In this document: positions 33,038 to 62,700 of the stretch, one piece after another
Layout: every line of letters begins with the position of its first letter
Numbering within the stretch: the stretch's first letter is position 1
Source: Zeus faber
Lineage: Eukaryota; Chordata; Actinopteri; Zeiformes; Zeidae
DNA length: 64,000 nt
NCBI GenBank assembly: GCA_960531495.1
Contig: OY482846.1
Location: 35,632,565 to 35,696,564 of the forward strand
Direction: 5' to 3'
The notes under the pieces: model-generated
Told to the model about the DNA's origin: nothing
Database searches by the model: none
Seen by the model: the letters and a program-made list of their open reading frames with translations, nothing else
Program-made: the position numbers and the translations under genes

Positions 33038-35889
33038 ATGCAACACAAAATGATGGAAGCTGCCAAAAGAAAAAAAACAGACGACGACACGCCGCTGCGG
33101 CAGAAGGACCAGCACGGCGCGGTACTCCGTCGCAGCCTCGCCCCGAGCGGAGACGGTGGCGTGTGGGGCGGCTCGGATTTAGTCCACAGGCTCGCACCGC
33201 CGCGAATGGCGTTCGCCCGAGAAAGCGTTTAATTGTCCGAACGAGTTATTTCGGCGGACGAGTGCAAGCTGCGGGCCCCGGAAAGCCGTTGAACTGAATT
33301 CTGTCATAATTCTGTAAATAATTGAAACGTCCGTCTAGGTTGGATACGTTACAGCAGCTCACGTCAAAAAAAAAAAAAAAAACAACAATCTGCAACGATG
33401 ATAAAGTTCTAATAAAGTAAAATGTCCATGTGCATTAAACCCTAAAATTGACCAAAATAGAAAAACAGGCAACGTACAATAGAACTTCAAAGTAGCTAAA
33501 ACAAAAGAAAACAATTGGCAACCCACAATAAGCCAAAAGAAAAACCACAATTAATAATAAACCCCTACATCAACAATTCACTGTCAAAAGTAGGAAATTG
33601 TGCAAGTTTGCATATCTATAAATTGCACTGTGTACATTGTGTAATTCTGTTTGTATTGTATAAGCATAAATCACGCTCAATATGAATTATGTCAAGTGCC
33701 ATGGTCTTTTCCTTCCTGCTTAGATATATTTTCAGTTTGAGTCAAAAATGTACTTTTGCCAAAGTGACTCCCAACTCTGTGTCATTTCTAAAAGATTGGC
33801 TCACTACAAACAAATCTTGTATTGAGTCTTGTAGTGAGCCACCCAGAAGTCAGTTTAACTTTCAAACTTATTGTGGAAGGTCTAAATAAAAGGTCAAAAC
33901 GGTCATTATTGTAGGGTTCCTTAACGGCACGGACGTCTTGTAAATAAATTGTCGACTTGAACTGTGTATTAGGTCCTCGAGGACCCCCAGGGGTTTCCCC
34001 CGGCCTCACGTTGAGGAACGACTGAGGCAATATCGTGTGGTTGGAGTTGTGTGTCGCTCATCCGCCGATCTGCGTTTATTACAGGACGAAGCGGATCCCC
34101 GTGGCCTGGAGGTTTCGGGTCATGTCGGCTTTGAAAGCCTCCCTTACCAACTGGTCACCAGATCAAGGCGCTGCGGGTTCTGTTTCAACATCCTCTGCAT
34201 CGGTAAGTATTCTCATACCTGTTGCTCCTGCGGTTGTAGTTGCTTTTGTTGCTGCTGTTTCAGGGGCATTTCCTTTGGAATGACCAGCTGACAGCTATGT
34301 TTTTTTGTTTTTAATTTTAATTTTAATTTTATTTATTTATTTGATTGCATTTCTTTGTAAAGCACATTGTGCTGCCCTGGTCTGAAATGCGCTTTATAAA
34401 TAAAGTGTCACTTGACACAACTCACGGACCTGCAGCCTGCGTCCTGACTCCTGTTGTGTCCAACCCTGTCCCTGTCCCAATTCCACTGACTCTACCTCCG
34501 TCCAAAATTGCACAGGGGAAACTGGCATTGGCAAATCCACCCTGATGGCGACGCTCTTCAATAAGCGCTTTGAGAACCCCCCGTCGTCCCACTTTGAGCA
34601 CAGTGTGACGCTTTCGGTCAAGACGCACAACCTGCATCAGGGCGACGTGCACCTGAAGCTCACCATCATCCAAACGGTGGGCTTCGGAGATCAGATGAAC
34701 AAGCACGGGAGGTATCTGAGCATGATGATGATGGCTGAACCTGAATACATTAATCTGGCTGTGATACGTGCAAGCGGTCCGGTATACACCGGCTCTTATT
34801 CAGGAAGCGTGCATGTGTCTTTATAGTCCGCTATCAGAATTAGATCTTTCATCCGACCGCGTTTTGGTCAATTCTGGGAAATGTCCCATTTGTATGTACA
34901 ATGTCAATAAATAGCTCTTCTACAAGAGCTCGACATGTATTACTCTATCCTAAGATTATACTATGATAGTGGCATAAAACAAGGGAAAATAATTTAATTG
35001 TTTCTCATCTTTATTTGCAGGATAATTGTCAACTAAACTATTTCTCTCATAACCATGTTAACCTTCCAAAAAAACAAAGATGGGCCAATCTTCCTGCACC
35101 ATGTCAACCATTTAATTCACATTCACATCTTAAAGTATGATCCATAACCATACGAACTTTATCAGGAACAATGGTACTTATTTTGTTCACTGGAATTTTT
35201 TTAAATAGGTTAGGTTTAACGACAGACATCCCTGAATTTTCCACCCTTGCACAAATAAAATGTTATCTTATCTAATTTGCATAAGTCTCATCAGCCCGAC
35301 GATTTCTACAGTAGCAGTCTGTACAGAAATCAATGAAGGCCCTAATAATTTTTCTTTCTTGCAACCTTTCTTGCAACCCCCCCTGCGCTGCGTCCAGCCA
35401 CCAGCACATCGTGAGCTACATCGAAGGCCAGTTCCAGTCCTACCTGGAGGAGGAGCTGAGGATCCAACGCTGCATGGCCAGCTACCACGACTCGCGTGTC
35501 CACGCCTGCCTCTACTTCATCGCCCCCTCGGGACGCTCCGTTAAATCCCTGGACCTGGTGACCATGAAGAAGCTGGACAGCAAGGTGATGCGGCCAACGG
35601 CACGCACCAACACACTTACCACCTCGGAAACGGCCCCTGGTGGATTGTGGGTGCAGGTTTTACTCTTGGTTGGATGCAGTTAATCTTTGACACCTTGTGA
35701 AAATCGAGCTTGGACCGTGTCTGATAAACCGGTGTGGGTGTAGACGGAGCTGGCAATAAATCAATGTCACAGATTATCTTCCGTCAATGGAACATCTTGA
35801 AATGAAAATATCCTCCTATAGCGGTGCATGGATTTGTCGTACTCCTAGAGCTCCAGGTTTAATTTTGATAGCAATATCTAGCACACACG

Positions 35890-35923
<34 letters not shown>

Positions 35924-38900
35924 AGTCAAGTCCGCTGCACCTGAAGGAGCTGCTCCCATCGGGTTGCTTTGATGGTTCACCAAACGTTCCCTGGGAAAAG
36001 AGACATGTGTAAGGGCTGTCATTGCCGCTTGTAGAGTGGGGATTCTTCCTGGTTGAGACGTGGTAGTGCCTTTTCAGTTAACCTCTGTGTAGTGTCTGCT
36101 GTTGGTCAGCTGTCTGCTCAACAACAAAATACCAAAATAAATAATTTTGATCAAATAAGGGGCTTGGGTAGTTGAAGAACAAATTTGCGATTTCTTAATC
36201 AGTTAAGAAAATCAAGCAATTAGGAATAGCAATACTTTGGAAGTTATGCAACCATTTTCTCCTTAAATACTGTGCAACTGTGGGTGTCCCAAATTTCGTC
36301 AAATATTTTCAAACACTGCTCGAATAATAGGTTTTTTTTTTCTATAGGATTTACTACTTAGTATTTAAATCAATATTAAAGTAAATTATATAGAATTTAC
36401 TTCTTCAGAATTTACTAAGTATCTCAAATATTTTACATCTTTAATAAAAAAAGTTCCACAAAATTAAGCAGTTTTCTTGTTTACAAAACAAGAATTTAAA
36501 TATAATTTCTGTATCTGTATTTGTTCTATGAAGTTTTTTTTTTATATCCGTTGTATCAAAATTGACTTGAATCCAAATACCCAGCCCTATTGATAAATAT
36601 TTGGATGGCAAGTCATATGTTTTGCCCTGTGAGACCATGCTCACTTGTTTTCAATATTCACTGCATAACGGTCCTTTAGCAGTCGCTGACCTGGAAAAAA
36701 AACAACAAAGTCAGGTTTAGCTGTAAGTACCTGTTCTCATGGTAACATGTTACTGCGACAGCATTCTATTCTGCCGGGTGTTTACTGCCACAGCCTCGCA
36801 CGCCGGGAACAATTCGATTTTAAGCCAATGATATTTGGTTTAACAGAGAGTCTCTCTCTGTCACAAGCCAATCAGCTTCCGTCCGCTCAATACCAACAGC
36901 TGAACTGAAGCGGTCAGTAGGTCACACCCTGTTTTTAAGTCGGTAGTGGACCATGAAAGCATCTCTATATTTATTTGATGGGGTTTGGCAGCATCATTGA
37001 TATAGTCGGCTCAGCTATCTATCCATCAGCCCCCCCCCGCAATTCACGTCATGTTGAAGTGTGCCTTCTCCTCCAAGGTGAACATCATACCAGTCATTGC
37101 CAAGGCGGACACCATTCTGAAGAGTGAGCTCCAGAAGTTCAAGACGAAGATCATGAGCGAGCTGGTCAGAAAGGGCATCCAGATCTACCAGTTTCCCATG
37201 GAAGACGAGACCGAGTCCGCCCAGAACCCTGACATGGATGTGAGTGCGGAATTAATGAGTGATTGGTGCAGTCGTGAAAACGGCGTTAAACCTTATTTGC
37301 TGTCTAGTCGAACGTTCTGTATCGTAGTCAATTGAGTAAGGAACTTTACAGGAGCTTATTAAATAGAGAGCAACGATGTCCTTGTTGGTAGCCTCACCTC
37401 AGTAGCATACTACTCATAATACTTCAACATTTATCGATCTCAGATCTCACAGGGCAGCGATTTCATTGAAGCTGTTAATTATGAATCAAGTTTTGTTATC
37501 AAATCCTTCTGCTTTAAAATGGGAGGTCAGTTCATTATGCAGTTAGTGCCCGTTTTGGATGAAAACCCTGAACGATTACCAAAAACAACTCGGTCGGCAA
37601 AGACTTCCTCCCACCCTCCGCTCTGACCTCTCCTCCAGGGCCTCCTGCCCTTTGCCGTGGTGGGGAGCATGGACGAGGTGAAGATCGGGAACTCGATGAT
37701 GAAAGCGCGGCAGTACCCTTGGGGCGTGGTGCAAGGTGACGACCGCCCTCAAATTTAGCCCTGGTGACGGGGGGTGGAAAACAGGTGTTTGATGTTTGTG
37801 TTTCTCGGCGTCCAGTGGAGAACGAGGATCACTGCGACTTCGTGAAGCTGCGCGACATGCTCATCAGCAACAACATGGAGGACCTGTGCGAGCTGACGCA
37901 CACCCGCCACTACGAGCAGTACCGCCGCGGCAAGCTGGGGGAGATAGGCTTCAAAGACACAGACCCCGAGAGCAAGCCGGCCAGGTGAGGGAACGCCCGG
38001 GGTGCGGCGCGGCAAACGACAGTCGTCGTTTTGGATCGTCAAAACGTAACAGGCGAGGCCCTAATGAAATAACGTTACAGAGCAAGGCCTGTGTTTCTAA
38101 CCGGACGGATGCAGCCCATGTGGCGTGAAGCGGAGTCAATGTCGGGCAGGCTGCTTTCAAGTCTTCCTATTCAAATTATTTACAAGAAAACGTATTTTAA
38201 AGACTCTGCACATTCGTCCTCAGCTTCCAGTTGACCTATGAAAACAAGCAGCTGGAGTTCAAGGGTGAGCTCCAGCGAAAAGAGGAGGAGCTGAAGCAGT
38301 CCTTTGTCAGGCGTGTGAGGGAAAAGGAGAAAGAAATGAGGGATTCAGAGGAGATGGTGAGCAAACTGAGTGCGACGCGTCGCCGAGTCGGCCGCGTGTG
38401 ATGACGCGTGAGCGGAGCTCGGGCTGGGCGACGTGAGACTGGACGTCGTTTAGGGTTTTGGTTATCCTAGACTTGAGTTCCTTTGCACCCTTCAACTGAC
38501 CGGGGGCGTGGCCTTGATTTGTGTCTTCACTTACCGTAGTGGAGGAACAAGACTTGGCCATAGCCATACATATCAAAGGTGGGAATATTTGTAGAAAGGA
38601 CACACACCCTTGTCATTGGGTGTGTGGCGTTGTTTTGCCATAGTGAATGGGTAACAATTCCAATTGAAGGCTGGAAAGGAACAGAATAAGGCCATTCCCA
38701 CTGTTGCTCCTTCACTTTCAACTTATACGCTGCTGCCCCCTAGCGGTCAGTTAGGGCATTGCAAGTGGGCTGCAAAATATCACGATTTCAAGTAAAAAAA
38801 AAAAAAAAACATCGACACACGAATTTCATTATATTTCTCTTTGTCGCTCGTGGTCGGACGTGGGCCGCGAGTCAGAAGAGGTTGGGAGTTTTAAGTATTC

Positions 38901-39070
38901 CTTTTTGGGTGCAGCTCCATAACAAGTTTGAGCAGCTGAAGCGGATGTACCAGGAGAGGAACAGCAAACTGGCGGAGAGGAGCAAGCACCTGGAGGAGGA
39001 GATCCACGCCTTCCACAACAAGAAGGTCGAGCTGCTGCAAAACCTCAAGGACAAGGACCGCAAGAAGTAG
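33038..39070 (+). CDS. septin10: Septin of the SEPTIN6 group, SEPTIN10-like, 9 exons
   Basis: Exons: 33038-33121, 34085-34202, 34516-34711, 35398-35584, 37078-37239, 37639-37735, 37816-37984, 38224-38356 and 38915-39070 (TAG). They sum to 1302 nt, 433 residues, with all phases kept. Visible motifs: [11 protein letters not shown]-loop GETGIGKST (68-76), TVGFGD (121-126), AKAD (203-206), the septin element [15 protein letters not shown], and a C-terminal coiled coil (residues ~340-433). Septins bind GTP and polymerise into hetero-oligomeric filaments at the cortex and cilia. SEPTIN10 is favoured over SEPTIN6 by GETGIG, SMDEVK and WGVVQ and by the SOWAHC neighbour. Exon 1 is the least certain: its donor GTACTC is weak, and the next Met at 33050 could start instead. 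Confidence 0.92.
33122..34084 (+). other. Septin intron 1
   Basis: 963 bp. CpG-rich for the first 150 bp, then AT-rich with an A run at 33366. No other feature. Confidence 0.65.
34712..35397 (+). other. Septin intron 3
   Basis: 686 bp GT-AG intron (donor GTATCT). AT-rich, nothing recognised inside. Confidence 0.8.
35585..37077 (+). other. Septin intron 4
   Basis: 1.5 kb GT-AG intron (donor GTGATG, acceptor CCAAG). A (CA)n tract lies at 35881-35922. No other feature recognised. Confidence 0.8.
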
Positions 39071-39075
39071 GGGGC

Positions 39076-39111
<36 letters not shown>

Positions 39112-39169
39112 ATGACAGCTATGTTTAAACAGGGTCTTTTCTCTTCATTGAATTTTGTGCCAGCAAAAA

Positions 39170-39175
39170 AATAAA
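39170..39175 (+). terminator. Poly(A) signal of the septin gene
   Basis: AATAAA 100 bp after the stop codon, downstream of a short (AC)n tract at 39080-39107. Confidence 0.65.
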
Positions 39176-39429
39176 ATACCTCCCAGGTTTCTGTTGTGAG
39201 ATTTGCCACTTTAAAGTTAACAGCACCCCCTCCTCCCCCCCCAGCGCCGCATTCATGTGAAGAGGATGAAAAAAAAAAAATTGTCTTCACTTCAGGATGG
39301 TCGTCTTGTGTCCAGTAATGTTTTATGTGAAATATAATTTTTAGTTCCAACAGTGTCCATGGTTTCTGTGTGTTCAGTCTCCACTTGTCATATCTGTGTT
39401 GTTTTGTTCCAGACAATGAAATCCACTAC

Positions 39430-39870
39430 TTAGTTACAGTGCAGTAAATAGTATTTGCCCCCATACTGCTCACCACTATCACTCCATACCAGTCAGTGAC
39501 TTGTTTCAGATCTTTAGACAAAAGGATCATGATAAACACATAACCTGCTTTTTCTTTTCTTATTAATTTAACAGAAATCAAACACCCGTATCACCAGTGG
39601 GAGAGAGTAATTGCCTCCTTAAACATAATAATTGCTCATTTGCTCACATCACCTCAGCAGCCAAACGCTCTTAGAATTTGACATCAGTCTTAACCTTTGC
39701 AGAACTGCTTTAATTGAGATGTTTTCGAGCTTGGCCTGCTCGTTGCAGGTCCTGCCACAGCATCTCTACCGGGTTCAAATCAGCTCTGCATAGAAGAGGG
39801 TGCCAAGATTGTCCCACAGCGACGGGGAAAAAAGCGTCATGTTTATCGTTCTGCTAGAAATCCAACAGTA
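39430..39870 (-). mobile_element. Tc1-like transposon remnant
   Basis: The minus strand near 39745-39790 reads DLNPVEMLWQ, the catalytic-domain signature of Tc1 transposases. The plus-strand phrase GAGTAATTGCCTCCTTAAAC belongs to the same kind of element. No intact ends. It separates the convergent septin and CEP70 3' ends. Confidence 0.55.
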
Positions 39871-39966
39871 ACTTTGTACACCAGAGCCCATTTGTATTTC
39901 TTTTCAATGAACCCTCAAGTTAAAAAAAACAAACAAAAAAAACAAAAAAACAAGTTCAGTTCTTAA

Positions 39967-39972
39967 TTTATT
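39967..39972 (-). terminator. Candidate poly(A) signal of CEP70
   Basis: AATAAA on the minus strand about 100 bp beyond the CEP70 stop codon. Confidence 0.5.
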
Positions 39973-40067
39973 TTTTATTTTTAATAAAAAGCCCAAATCA
40001 CACAACTCACCATAACGTGACAAAACATAATACACTGATAAATCTGAGGCGACAATGCCACCGCAGA

Positions 40068-57169
<17,102 letters not shown>

Positions 57170-57640
57170 GGCTCAGAGCTACCGGCGAACAAACTTGAAG
57201 CCGCAGTCCCACTGGGAATCCACGTCCTCCGCGCACAGCAGCGGGGCCTCCAACAAGGAGCGGATCGACGCGAATCCCCTTCAACAACAGCCGAGGGACA
57301 AACCAACGTCGTTGGAACCGACCGACATAAAAAAAAAAAAAAAATAAAAAAGGCGAGGCGCTCCAGACCGGGCTCCTGGTTGCCCCCCGCGAACGTCCCC
57401 GTCGACGGCGACTCGGCGCCGCCGCGTTTACTTCCGCCTTTCGCACGACGGCGCCGCCGACGTCACGCGGCGCGGCGCAATCGCAGGGGCGGCTCCCGGC
57501 GACCGGACGCCCTGATTGGCCGGCGCGACGTTTGGTGCCCCGGCGCTGCGTTCCGTCGAAAACAACGGAACTCGGAAGATGTGCGATCTACCCGCGGGGG
57601 GAGCACGACGTTCGAAGTTGGAACCCTAACCCGAATTGAT
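57170..57640 (-). promoter_or_regulatory. CpG-rich promoter of CEP70
   Basis: Dense CpG sequence directly upstream of the CEP70 start. It has GGGGCGGC (57486-57493) and an inverted CCAAT box (CTGATTGGCC, 57511-57520). No TATA box. Typical housekeeping promoter; transcription start not placed. Confidence 0.6.
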
Positions 57641-58228
57641 CTGCCGCCACCGCAACCGGGCGGCGTGCACGCACACACACACACACACACACACACGGTT
57701 TACGGCGATGAAAAGTTTTTTTTGTTTTTTTTTACGCGTAGAAAGCACACGTATTCTCAACAAACGAAAATATATTACGGGCGAACAGAAGGGGCACATT
57801 TAGCCTGCAGGTTACGAGCGACACTGAATGGCTGATTTCCGAGTTGTATTCGAATGCAGCATTGATTCCACGTCTTAAGAATTGTTATTACCGTTGAGTT
57901 TGTTTTATTATAATTGGGCGATTTTTCATCATACTGATACTTTTTTTTTTGTTGTATGATAGATTATCATAATATATTAATTATATAATACATTATCCAA
58001 TTTATTTTAAGGAACCGTCTTTGCTTTAGACTTGTAAAAAGTATACAAGCCCCCAAATTGGTTTTTTTTCTCTGCTTTGACAATATGAACATGGGACCCG
58101 GTTATATTGTTTGAGAGATGTCATTTTTATTGATTGTGTTTACGGGCGTGCTGTTCCACTTACCCTTCTTAATTTGATCACACTAAATGGACCCTTTCCT
58201 CAGCAGACATTTTGACATGAAATAAATA

Positions 58229-58280
58229 CAGGTACTCCTCACTTTACGACCGAGTTCCGTTCCCAGGACCAGGTCGTTTA
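58229..58280. mobile_element. TA-flanked MITE, truncated copy
   Basis: TA then CAGGTACTCCTCACTTTACG, then GACCAGGTCGTTT; the other end is missing. Confidence 0.55.
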
Positions 58281-58694
58281 CCTATGTATCATCTATCTGT
58301 ATAATAGATCGATATATATACAGATAGATAGATAGATAGATATACTTTCAATCATTTTCATTTAGTTTGAACACGTTTTTGTAAAGGCGAAATGTTTAAA
58401 AAAAAAGACATTTGAATCACCTTGCCTGAATATAAGTATGTATAATAAGTATGTGTTTATTGCTCCCCTCCTTGTTAAAAAAGCGACATATACTAGATGT
58501 CGCATATACATAAATATATACATAATTGCCTATCTCATATACATAGGTCTATCCCATATACGTAAGCCTAGTCCCTTTATCTATTCCATTTTATTTTATT
58601 CTGTATATTTTTATTTTATTCCATAAGTATTCGACTTACTGTATTACGTTTTAGGAATCAGTTGGTGTAGTAGAAAGAAATTTTCCTAGGACAT

Positions 58695-58798
58695 ATTGTG
58701 TGTAATCACCGGGTGCGTTGCATTACATTTCACTGCATATATTTATGAAAGTATGTATATGTATGTGACGAATAAACCTCTTGAATCTTGAATCTTGA
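58695..58798 (-). repeat. LINE-tail repeat, inverted copy
   Basis: Ends on the plus strand with CCTCTTGAATCTTGAATCTT, the reverse complement of the 12472 and 12756 copies. It shares CACCGGGTG and CATTTCACTGCATATA with the 14551 copy. Confidence 0.65.
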
Positions 58799-58996
58799 GA
58801 TGTTTTAGCTTGATGACAGAAAGCTGTGCATTTGAAGTGACAGTACCGTGTCAGACCTAAATCTTAATATTGAAAGTGACAAAATGAGTGGACTTCATGT
58901 AGACACACTGCAGATGGTAATAGGACACGTGTCTACAACAACAGTCAACTCTGAGGCATTTCTAATTCTCCTCAATGAGTAGTCACAATTTACATA

Positions 58997-59760
58997 CAGT
59001 GGGAGAAATAATTATTTGATCCCTCAGTGATTTTGTAAGTTTGCCCACTGACAAAGAAATGAACGGTCTATAATTTTAGTGGTAATTTTTGGTAGGTTTA
59101 TTATAACAGCGAGAGACAGAATATCAAACAGAAAATCCAGAAAATCACATAAAAAAAATATACAAATTACTTTGCATTTCATTGAGTGAAATAAGTATTT
59201 GAACCCCTACCAACCATAAAGTTAAAATCCTGCAGCGCCCGTGAGGTCCCCCTGCTCAAGAAGGGACATGTACAGGCCCGTCTGAAGTTTGCCAATGAAC
59301 ACCTGAATGATTCAGAGAACGCTTGGGAGAAGGTCATGTGGTCAGATGAGACCGAAATCGAGCTCTTTGGTATCAATGCGACTCGCCGTGTTTGAAGGAA
59401 GAGGAATTCTGACTACGACCCCAAGAACACCCCACCGTCAAGCATGGAGGTGGAAGCATTATGCTTTGGGGTGTTTCTCCGCTGAGGGGACAGGTCGACT
59501 TCACCGCATCGAGGGAAAGATGGATGGGGCCATGTACCGTGAAATCCTGGGTGACAACCTAAATGGTTCTTCCAGCACGACAGTGACCCAAAACATACAG
59601 CCAAGGCAACAAAGGAGTGGCTCAAGAAGAAGCACATTAAGGTCATGGAGTGGCCTAGCCAGTCTCTGGAACTTAATCCTAGAGAAAATCTGTGGAGCTG
59701 AAGCTTGGAGTTGCCAAGTGACAGCCTCGAAAAGTTTGAACACTTTCTGACCAGTCTAAA
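58997..59760 (+). mobile_element. Tc1-like transposon, internally deleted and 3'-truncated
   Basis: A left end CAGTGGGAGAAATAATTATT preceded by TA, then a jump into transposase sequence. Readable pieces: [14 protein letters not shown] (near 59330), [13 protein letters not shown] (near 59420), [14 protein letters not shown] and the TVTQNIQP zone. These are split by stops and frameshifts. No right inverted repeat was found. Confidence 0.7.
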
Positions 59761-62700
59761 GATCCCATTAGCGGCTCATGGTTTGGGTGTCATGGCCTCT
59801 GTTTTGGACTCGGGGCTCTCGGCTCTTTTCGTTCCAGATTAGTGTCTCAGTTCAACCAATCTCAGAGAGGGATCCTCTGTCTGTTAAGCAATGCAATCAC
59901 TAGAAACATCGCAGCTTCCATCAGAACTCTTCCCCTAGTCCGGTTTTCCTAAAATAACACCAATAATAATAGATGGAACCCAAGATGTGTCTGGAAAAGA
60001 GCAGGAATCCATCTGCCGGATATACGTGTATCATGACTTAATGCCTCATGAGGAGCTTATTGGTCTATTTGAAGTCATCATCACTGAGCCTCATCAACAA
60101 CTGAACACAGCATTTGTAATATTGCCTAAGATGCCTCACACCTCGTCGATGGTACCTGGCATGTTTGGAAAGGCTGCTCAAAACACACTGGACGCCAACT
60201 TCGCCAGAACCCGGTGTGGATAGGAATGTGTTTAAGATGCTTTTGTGTACCAATCATCTTTAGTTATAAAGCACATGGCGACCTTTTGTGCGTTTAAAAA
60301 GTCAAAAGCTCGTTTCACATGGAATGCGTAATCCCATCCTACGGTCAGATCCTTCCCCCTAGTGGCAGTCCTGGTTTCCACAAAATATGTGAGGGGAAAA
60401 TGGGAGAGGGCTATTTTTCCAGTTCAACACTGAGTAGTTTGATCCACTGGCCATTTGCCATTTTGTTTAGCATCTGAATGAGTCTACAGTAGAGTGCTCG
60501 CAAAGTGCGGAATCCAACTCCATAGGAATGAACGGACTCCAAGTTTGTTCTAAACTCTGGAAGTTTGACACAATACAGTGGGGACGTGCATTGTGCTTCC
60601 CTTTGAGGTTGTATTGGCAAGATTTGCCATTCTTGTCGAATTACTGCAGACGACTGGCGAGTCATTTGAGATTTGCATTGCTTTTTCTTAACAAGACAAG
60701 CACAAGGAAACCAAACTGCCTGTAGCTTCGTTTTATCTCGTTTGAAGCGACATAAATCTCACTGAAACCTTTTGTGCTGCAGTCGAAAGGCTGTTAAATT
60801 GTTAGTCTTAAAGTTTCCGGTGGCATATTCATTTCCTGGTGCTCCTGCTTCCCGAAAATGTATGGATCAGGTGCTCAGACAGCCCTGTTAAATCAGCTTC
60901 TGTTTAAATCCTCCCACACTGCGCGCAGTAATTGGTGTTGCAGTAGGTCCTAATTGGCATCAGCAAAAAGAAGGCTCCAGTGAAACGAGAAAAGCTCATC
61001 GCTGTTCAAGAAAATGCAGAATAGGAAAAGAAAGAATACAAACAGTAGTAAAAAATTGCATAATACACTTGCAAAATAAGAAAAAAAGCCTAATTAATCT
61101 GTCTGTATAACCAAACTGCATACTCACCTATTAAAAAATAAAGCTTTTTTAAAAATAATAAATATGCTCCAAAATGTCTACAACTCTCGAATTGTGACTC
61201 AGTCGCTGGAGTGCTCAAAGTAAATCAAATGATTATGATTTGGTGCCGACAGAAAGCATAAATGCATTACCTCGATATCCTGTCAATAGCTCCCGGTGTT
61301 CCTCAGGAGACATGGGCGTTTTCAAGGCAGCATTCCAGGCAAGGGCTAGTTTGAAGCCCCCATTCGAGCATTCTAGCATCCGTACAGTTCATGGTGTGGT
61401 TCTCTCGTTTACATTATCGGCAACCTCTGATTTAAAAATGTCCAGCTTCACTCGATCCCTCTTTGACTTCATTCATCTCCATACAGACACCAGCGACATC
61501 TGCTGAAGAAGTCTACCTTGTAGATCTCACGTCTACGAGGTATTTGACTGCTCTCTCTCTCTAGGATGTACAGCAAACCGCATGTCATAAGGTCATTGAG
61601 GCTGGATTTTCTCACAGTGTTCTCGCATGTTTCCTCCCCACACCAAAAGACCTGCAGATTAGATGCACAATCCTGCCGCGACCTCCCACCTTTAGAGGGA
61701 GCGCCAGTCTATCGCAACATAGCCTAGGACCTCACCTTAGAGAGGGTGATTAGGACCATGCAAAGAGAATTATTGCCATGTTAAAAAAAATGTATTTGAG
61801 TTCAGAGGTACAGTAAATCTCAGAATTCTGAGAATAATGCACACTCCTGACGTTACTCTGGACCAAGGCACCGACCGGCTCCAGAATTGGATTCGGTCCC
61901 TGGACACTGGACTATGGCCACCCAGTGCACCTAAGAGTTAGGTTAGGTTTAACACAAGAGACAAATCCTGGCTGAAGCAGAAATGATTCTTGTCAACTGC
62001 CACTGACCCTTTAAAACACTTAACTCTTTCAAACAGCAACTAATTCGACTTTTACAGGAGCCAGATGAACACGGCAAAGGTGAGGCTCTGATGGATCATC
62101 CATTTGGGAGATAACTGTAAAGTTAGCCTTCATGCCAGCGGTGTTAATTAGTCGAGAGACTTCCAATCTGTTGGAGGACAGGATCCATTTTGCGGCTCAC
62201 TTTCTCAGAGGGCCCACTCCGATACCGTAATTTGCTGATAACTCAGGAACGAAGAGCTGCTTTCATTAATCCCACTTCGCCTTAAAACTGTTTGACTCCT
62301 GACTTTTTTATTTTTTTTTATCCCCAGACTTAAGCCATCAGCTCAAATCCCAGGGTCTTGAAATTGGAAACTCAAAGGAACTTTTTTTTTTTTAAATGGA
62401 GAGGCTTTACGAGGTACTGTGGTGTGTGTGTATATGGGTGAGTGTTTCAACCCCCACCGACCCCACCCAAATAAAGTCATCTCTTTTTGTACGCGTCCGG
62501 CTGTTTTTGCCAGTGACGCAGAGGGCAGGTAATCCACGGTGAGATTATCTCGGCCTCTCATGTTGCCCAGGTGCCGGTGGCTGATATGACACAAAGTAAT
62601 AGAGCCTCTAACCCCTTTTTTGGAAGTGTGTGTGGAGATTGCGGCCGCTGAAAAGCTTTAGATGGAGGAAGATAAACCGCGGTGGCTGCCCGGAATTATG

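Larger units (their letters stand above)
57641..58996. other. Intergenic DNA upstream of CEP70
   Basis: No gene recognised. Contains short (AC)n at 57670-57697, a truncated MITE at 58229, (GATA)n at 58322-58343 and an inverted LINE-tail repeat at 58695-58798. Confidence 0.6.

Noticed and set aside
33038..39070. Naming the septin SEPTIN6 with SOWAHD as neighbour (human Xq24 pair)
   Set aside because: Residues GETGIG, SMDEVK and QYPWGVVQ fit SEPTIN10 better, and the large intronless partner fits SOWAHC. A tree would settle it.
59987..60223. 78-codon frame starting MSGKEQESICR
   Set aside because: No similarity recognised and no splice or promoter context; most likely random.
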